64,000 nucleotides of DNA, from assembly GCF_039535785.1 (NCBI RefSeq), contig NZ_BAAAXV010000008.1, forward strand, positions 124,001-188,000, given 5' to 3'. The position numbers and the translations under genes are program-made. Below the pieces are notes generated by a model. The model had not been told where the DNA came from, searched no databases, and saw nothing but the letters and a program-made list of their open reading frames with translations. The DNA is from Nonomuraea helvata. Lineage in GTDB: Bacteria; Actinomycetota; Actinomycetes; Streptosporangiales; Streptosporangiaceae. Of this stretch, positions 59,993 through 64,000 are shown piece after piece; within the stretch, counting starts at the first letter, position 1; each line of letters begins with the position of its first letter.

Positions 59993-61777
59993 TCAATCGA
60001 TCAGGCGGACATCCTTGGCCATCACGAACATCACCCGGTGGCCGAGCTGGATCTGGTAGTAGCGGAGATCGCCGGTGGTGGTGACGTGTTTGGCCGGGCT
60101 GAAGGCGCCGGCGGCGTAGTAGGAGCCGGTGATCGTGCCGCCCACCGTGTACTGCTGGCCGGGCCCGATCTTGTACGGGAGCGGCGCCAGCGGCTGGTAG
60201 GACGCCAGCTTGTAGGCGGACTTCTCCGGGTACGCGCGGCCGTACACCTTGGTGCCGGCCTTGAGCGGCGTGACCACGGGGCCCTTGGCGGGGACGGCGG
60301 TGGGGTTCGAGGGCGGGTTGTGGAACCAGGCTTTCTGGCCCAGGTACCAGATGGCCGTCCAGTCGCCCTGCCGGGCGGCCACGGCGTAGCGCTGGCCGGT
60401 GGAGGCGCGGGCGCTCTGGTCGTACACGCTGTACGTGCCGGGCGTTCCCGCATGCTTGCCGGGATCGCTGACCAGGGGAGACGACTCGCTCGGCTGCGTG
60501 TGCAGCCAGACCGTGGCGGCGCCGTGCTTCGGGCAGTCCTTGGCCGGTTTGCCGCCGGCGCAGCCGGTGAAGCGGGACTGGTTCTCGCCGTACGACGGGC
60601 GGATCATGATGGAATCGCCGTTCTTGGCTTCTTTGAGTGGCTTGCCCATCAGGTCGAAGTAGTGGGCCCAGTCCCAGTACGGCCCGGGGTCGTCGTGCAT
60701 GCCGGGAACGGCCTTCGGGGTGGGGCCGGGCACGTTGTCGTGGCCGAGGATGTGGGCGCGGTTGAGCGGGATGTCGTACTTGTCGGCCAGATATTTGACC
60801 AGCTTGGCCGACGAGCGGTACATCGCCTCCGTGTACCAGGTGCCCCCTTGGGCGAGGCGGCCCTCGTGCTCGATCCCTATCGAACGGGTGTTGACGTCCC
60901 AGTTGCCCGCGTGCCAGGCGATGTCGTTCGTCGGCACGTGCTGGGCGACATGCCCGTCGCCGGAGCGGATCGTGTAGTGCCAGCTCACGTACTTCGGGTC
61001 GTTGATCATGGACGGGATGCCCTTGTACGAGCCCTCGGTGTCGTGGATGACGATGTAGTCGACGGCCCGGGTCCGGCTCAGGTGGTCATGGTTGCCGTAG
61101 TCCCGGTTGCTCTTCTTGCCGAAGCGTCTGTACGCGGCGGGCATCCATTCGCAGGCGAGGGAGGCGGGGCACTCCACGTCCGCGTTCTCCGACTGCTCGC
61201 GAGGGGACGACAGGGCCGGTACCGGGTCGAGCCGCACCAGGAAGCCGTCGTCGGTGCGGCGCTCCACGCCCTCCCGCATCACCGAGAAGACCTCGTCGGC
61301 GAACTGTTGAGCCCCGGTCTCGTCCGCGGCGCCCGAATAGCGGGCGACGGCCTCGTACCAGGCGGAGGGGTCGGCGCTCGGGCGGTCCTGGTAGGAGGCG
61401 AGGAGGGCGGCGCCGGCCCTGATGTTGGCGGCGGGGTCCTTGCGCAGCGTGGCGGGGTCGGCGCCGATGAGGAGCCCGGCCTGGGGGAGCGAGGCGGGCG
61501 GGTCGGCCATGCGCAGCGCAGATAGGGGGCGTCGGCCGGGGGGTGCGTCCACCAGGTGCATCGGCCCGTAGCCGCCCGCCGTGCTGGGCGACCAGCCGTT
61601 CGTGTCCCAGCGGGACTCCAGGTACGAGACGCCGAGCAGCACGCTCTCCGGCACGCCGTACTCCCGGGCCGCGGCGGCGAAGTCGGCCTGCCGTCCCGAC
61701 GTGGACACGGCAGCGGGCACGGCGGCAGGCGAGGTGAGCGTGCCGGCGATCAAGGTGGCGGTGAGCCGGATGTGCAT
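59993..61777 (-). CDS. secreted N-acetylmuramoyl-L-alanine amidase with N-terminal lysozyme-like domain
   Basis: 594 residues from ATG 61777 (GAGGGG five bases upstream; GTG 61783 also in frame). Signal peptide HIRLTATLIAGTLTSPAAVP AAV. A lytic-transglycosylase-like region (~30-200: YGVPESVLLGVSYLESRWDT NG with a candidate catalytic Glu) is followed by an Amidase_2/PGRP-like zinc domain (~235-400: YIVIHDTEGSYKG, SWHYTIRSGDGHVAQHV, WHAGNWDVNTRSIGIEHEG, ILGHDNVPGPTPK, with the His ligands). C-terminal SH3-like strands follow (~400-594). Cleaves peptidoglycan outside the cell. Confidence 0.87.
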   Translation of the reverse strand: MHIRLTATLIAGTLTSPAAVPAAVSTSGRQADFAAAAREYGVPESVLLGVSYLESRWDTNGWSPSTAGGYGPMHLVDAPPGRRPLSALRMADPPASLPQAGLLIGADPATLRKDPAANIRAGAALLASYQDRPSADPSAWYEAVARYSGAADETGAQQFADEVFSVMREGVERRTDDGFLVRLDPVPALSSPREQSENADVECPASLACEWMPAAYRRFGKKSNRDYGNHDHLSRTRAVDYIVIHDTEGSYKGIPSMINDPKYVSWHYTIRSGDGHVAQHVPTNDIAWHAGNWDVNTRSIGIEHEGRLAQGGTWYTEAMYRSSAKLVKYLADKYDIPLNRAHILGHDNVPGPTPKAVPGMHDDPGPYWDWAHYFDLMGKPLKEAKNGDSIMIRPSYGENQSRFTGCAGGKPAKDCPKHGAATVWLHTQPSESSPLVSDPGKHAGTPGTYSVYDQSARASTGQRYAVAARQGDWTAIWYLGQKAWFHNPPSNPTAVPAKGPVVTPLKAGTKVYGRAYPEKSAYKLASYQPLAPLPYKIGPGQQYTVGGTITGSYYAAGAFSPAKHVTTTGDLRYYQIQLGHRVMFVMAKDVRLID

Positions 61778-61841
61778 GAGCACCCCTCGGGAACGTCACG
61801 ATGCAACTACTCACCGTAGCCATTCCCCTGAAAGGGATGTG

Positions 61842-62450
61842 TCAGACGGGTCGGATGATACGCATGAGATCTGCGAGATCATCAGCGAATTCGGCATCCC
61901 AGTCATCAGGCGTGAGGTGGCCGGCCAGCCGCTGGTGGGCGGGCATGTCGGTCCCTCGGCGGTGCCTGATCTCCCTGGAGGCGTGGGAGAAGCGCCCGCT
62001 CACCTCGGACAGCGCGAAGCCCAGCACGAACGTGCTCATCAGCCGCTCGACCCGGGGGACGTCGGCCTCCGGCACGCCCGCGTCGAGCAGCGCCTGATAG
62101 GCCAGGTCGACCAGCTTGACCCCGTCGGGCGTCACCGACGTGCGCAGCAGCAGGAGCGGGAAGACCGTCGGGTGCTCGCGGGCCAGGCGCCGGATCGCCC
62201 ACGCGATCGCGCCCAGGCGCTCCTGCCACGTCTGCCCGGGGTCGTCGGGCACGAGCTCGCCGAGCAGGCGGCCGACCAGGCCGTCGAGCAGCTCATCCTT
62301 GTTCCGGAAATAGCCGTACAGGGCCATGGGCGTCACCCCGACCCGCTCGGCGACGGCCCGCATGGACAGGGCTTCGAGGCCGCGTTCGTCGGCGATCGCG
62401 AGGGCCGCGTCGAGGATTTCCGGCTGCCGGGAGGTCTTGAGCTTCCGCAC
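61842..62450 (-). CDS. TetR-family regulator of the ABC export operon
   Basis: 202 residues from GTG 62450. Helix-turn-helix: ILDAALAIADERGLEALSMR, GVTPMALYGYFRNKDELLDG; C-terminal TetR_C-like domain. Divergent from an ABC-2 exporter; two tandem dyads lie in the 54-bp gap. Probably represses the exporter until its substrate binds. Confidence 0.88.
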   Translation of the reverse strand: MRKLKTSRQPEILDAALAIADERGLEALSMRAVAERVGVTPMALYGYFRNKDELLDGLVGRLLGELVPDDPGQTWQERLGAIAWAIRRLAREHPTVFPLLLLRTSVTPDGVKLVDLAYQALLDAGVPEADVPRVERLMSTFVLGFALSEVSGRFSHASREIRHRRGTDMPAHQRLAGHLTPDDWDAEFADDLADLMRIIRPV

Positions 62451-62455
62451 GCGAA

Positions 62456-62491
62456 CAGTCTACAGTGTAGAGCAGTCTACGCCGTAGACTG
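62456..62491. promoter_or_regulatory. two tandem TetR operators
   Basis: CAGTCTAC-GCC-GTAGACTG (62473-62491) is a perfect 8-bp inverted repeat. The preceding CAGTCTAC-AGT-GTAGA (from 62456) is a partial copy 17 bp upstream. Both fall between the divergent regulator and ABC genes. Confidence 0.65.
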
Positions 62492-62504
62492 CGAAGGAGG
62501 CGTC

Positions 62505-63308
62505 ATGCTGAACGCGAACGGGCTGGTCAAGCGGTACGGCGACGTCACCGCCCTGGGCGGCTTCGACCTGCGGGTGGAGCCGGGGGAGATCGCGGGTCTG
62601 GTCGGGCACAACGGTGCCGGCAAGACGACGTTCTTCGAGATCGCCGCGGGCCTGGTCCGGGCGGACGCCGGGAGCGTCGTGGCGCGGGGCGAGGTGGGGA
62701 TGGCGCCCCAGCAGCTCGCCCTCTACCCGAGCGTCACCGTGCGGGAGACGCTGCGGCTGTTCGGCGGGCTCGCCGGGCTGCGGCGGCGGTCCCTGGCCAG
62801 GGCTGTCGACGTCGCGGCCGAGGAGATGGCGCTGACCGAGGTGCTCGACCGGCGCGTGAGCGTGCTCTCCGGCGGCCAGCAGCGCCGCACGCAGGCCGCC
62901 ACCGCCCTCCTCGCGGACCCGGGCGTGCTCCTCCTCGACGAGCCCACGGTGGGCGCCGACCCCGAGACCCGCGCCGCGCTCCTGGCGGCGGTGCGCCGCC
63001 GGGCGGACGGCGGTGCGGCGGTCGTCTACTGCACCCACTACCTTCCCGAGCTCGCCGAGCTGGAGGCCACGATCGCCGTCGCGAGGAACGGGCGGGTCAT
63101 CGCGCGGGGCACGGGCGCCGAGCTGCTCAAGGGGCTGCCGGGCGAGGTACGCGTCACGCTGGACGACGACGAGATCACGGTCTCCACCACCGATCCCACC
63201 GCCACCCTGGCCGCCCTCCTGCGTGACCTGGACCGCCCGGTGCGCGGCATCGACATCCGCCAGCCGTCGCTCGACGACCTCTACCGGGAGCTGGCCCATG
63301 CCGCGTGA
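62505..63308 (+). CDS. ABC transporter ATP-binding protein (DrrA-like)
   Basis: 267 residues from ATG 62505 (AAGGAGG upstream). NBD motifs: Walker A GLVGHNGAGKTTFFEIAAG, Q-loop MAPQQLALYP, signature VLSGGQQRRTQAA, Walker B VLLLDEPTVGAD, switch YCTHYLPE. The C-terminal domain (~220-267) ends SLDDLYRELAHAA. Overlaps the permease start by 11 nt; together an ABC-2 exporter for a drug or lipid. Controlled by the divergent TetR. Confidence 0.9.
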   Translation: MLNANGLVKRYGDVTALGGFDLRVEPGEIAGLVGHNGAGKTTFFEIAAGLVRADAGSVVARGEVGMAPQQLALYPSVTVRETLRLFGGLAGLRRRSLARAVDVAAEEMALTEVLDRRVSVLSGGQQRRTQAATALLADPGVLLLDEPTVGADPETRAALLAAVRRRADGGAAVVYCTHYLPELAELEATIAVARNGRVIARGTGAELLKGLPGEVRVTLDDDEITVSTTDPTATLAALLRDLDRPVRGIDIRQPSLDDLYRELAHAA

Positions 63309-64000
63309 CGCCCCGCACCAGATCTCCCTGCGCCGGATCTCCCTGCACCGGATCGCCGTGCTGGCCGCCCACAACGTGCTGCTGCGCAGGCGCGACCCGG
63401 CCCACCTGGTCAGCTACCTGGTCATGCCCATGGTCCTCATGCTGGTCTTCAAGTCCATGCTGGGCGAGCCCGTCCAGGTCGTCACGGGCCTGCTGGTCAT
63501 GTTCTCGGTGCTGTCGATGGCCGACGTGGCCGGGTCCAGCCTCGCCGAGCGCACCTGGCACACCTGGGACCGCCTCAAGGCCACCAGAGCCGGCGTGCCG
63601 GAGATCATGCTCGGCAAGGCCCTGCCGGTCTTCGCCGTGCTTGTCCTGCAGCAGTCCGTGCTGCTCGCGTACGGGATCGTCGCAGTGGGCATGCGGCCCG
63701 CCGGACCGGTGTGGGCGCTGGCGCTGGCCGTGATGGCATGGTGCTTCGCGCTGCTCGGGGTGGGTACGGCGCTGGCCGGAGTGGTGCGCAGCCAGGGCGA
63801 GCTGAGCACGCTCTGCAACATCGCGGCGCTGTCGGTCAGCGCGCTCGGCGGCGCGCTCGTGCCGTACTCGATGATGCCCTCCTGGGCGCAGGCGATCGCG
63901 CCGGTCTCGCCCGGATACTGGGCGACCACCATGCTCCAGGCCGCCGTCAGGGGCGACGTCGCGAGCACGGCCGGTCCGGCGGCCGTCCTCGTCGGGCTCG
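63298..64000 (+). CDS. ABC-2 type permease (3' end outside window)
   Basis: At least 234 residues from ATG 63298; the frame is open to the right edge. Hydrophobic helices: LVSYLVMPMVLMLVFKSMLG, VVTGLLVMFSVLSMADVAGS, VFAVLVLQQSVLLAYGIVAV, WALALAVMAWCFALLGVGTA, LCNIAALSVSALGGALVPYS, and PVSPGYWATTMLQAAV. Membrane partner of the upstream ATPase in an efflux system. Confidence 0.87.
   Translation, partial: MPRDAPHQISLRRISLHRIAVLAAHNVLLRRRDPAHLVSYLVMPMVLMLVFKSMLGEPVQVVTGLLVMFSVLSMADVAGSSLAERTWHTWDRLKATRAGVPEIMLGKALPVFAVLVLQQSVLLAYGIVAVGMRPAGPVWALALAVMAWCFALLGVGTALAGVVRSQGELSTLCNIAALSVSALGGALVPYSMMPSWAQAIAPVSPGYWATTMLQAAVRGDVASTAGPAAVLVGL

Overview
The window is about 70% GC by eye. Nearly every gene has strong G/C in third codon positions, GTG and TTG starts are frequent, and ATGA/GTGA-type overlaps link many neighbours. 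Together with DUF397/DUF5753 regulators, a SARP regulator, MmyB-type repressors, a fused PcaL and a Gly-Cys-Val tRNA cluster, this points to a filamentous actinomycete. A member of the Streptosporangiaceae such as Nonomuraea is my inference, not a demonstrated assignment.

Layout. 0-5.3 kb: right flank of what looks like a class III lanthipeptide (ram/amf/fla-type) cluster, with two ABC half-exporters, a prolyl oligopeptidase and a convergent RamR-like response regulator; the synthetase and precursor would lie left of the window. 5.4-13.1 kb: ordinary metabolic and regulatory genes (zinc alcohol dehydrogenase, MmyB/SDR divergent pair, GCS2-family ligase, PaaX/acyl-CoA dehydrogenase divergent pair). 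13.1-18.1 kb: a worn accessory stretch with a frameshifted RelE-type toxin and its antitoxin, an AAA ATPase, gene fragments, an HTH/DUF397 pair, an ATPase gene broken by an in-frame stop, and an IS256-like transposase remnant. 18.1-20.8 kb: TetR, DHA2 efflux pump and VOC protein. 20.9-27.3 kb: an enoyl-CoA hydratase, then a second accessory island: a CysS/MshC-like protein without its catalytic signatures, a broken leucine-rich-repeat gene, small unknown proteins, an Rnl2-type RNA ligase, an ankyrin/DUF6461-like protein and a C-terminal DUF7737-like remnant.

27.3-49.6 kb is a string of regulator/enzyme modules: berberine-bridge-type oxidase with a large SARP-STAND regulator; LigD polymerase; methyltransferase; quinone reductase/TetR; LysR/SDR; amine oxidase with an XRE-cupin repressor; NmrA-like protein; pyruvate-oxidase-like TPP enzyme; an IclR-controlled pobA-pcaB-pcaL operon; a membrane channel-like protein; and VOC, antibiotic-monooxygenase-like and MerR genes. 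49.6-57.9 kb contains scars of mobile elements and transporters (decayed ABC ATPases, integrase and ISKra4 transposase tails) between a MarR/SnoaL pair, a secreted serine hydrolase, a two-component system and a 28-repeat leucine-rich protein. 57.9-64 kb holds a Tat-exported beta-propeller-like protein, four tRNA genes (Gly, Cys, Gly, Val), a secreted cell-wall amidase, and a TetR/ABC-2 export module that runs off the right edge.

Many divergent gene pairs have clear dyad or direct-repeat operators in their short intergenic gaps, and these are listed as separate features. The most interesting items are the lanthipeptide flank, the CysS/MshC-like relic or pseudoenzyme, the RNA ligase island, the SARP 22-bp direct repeats and the large leucine-rich-repeat array.
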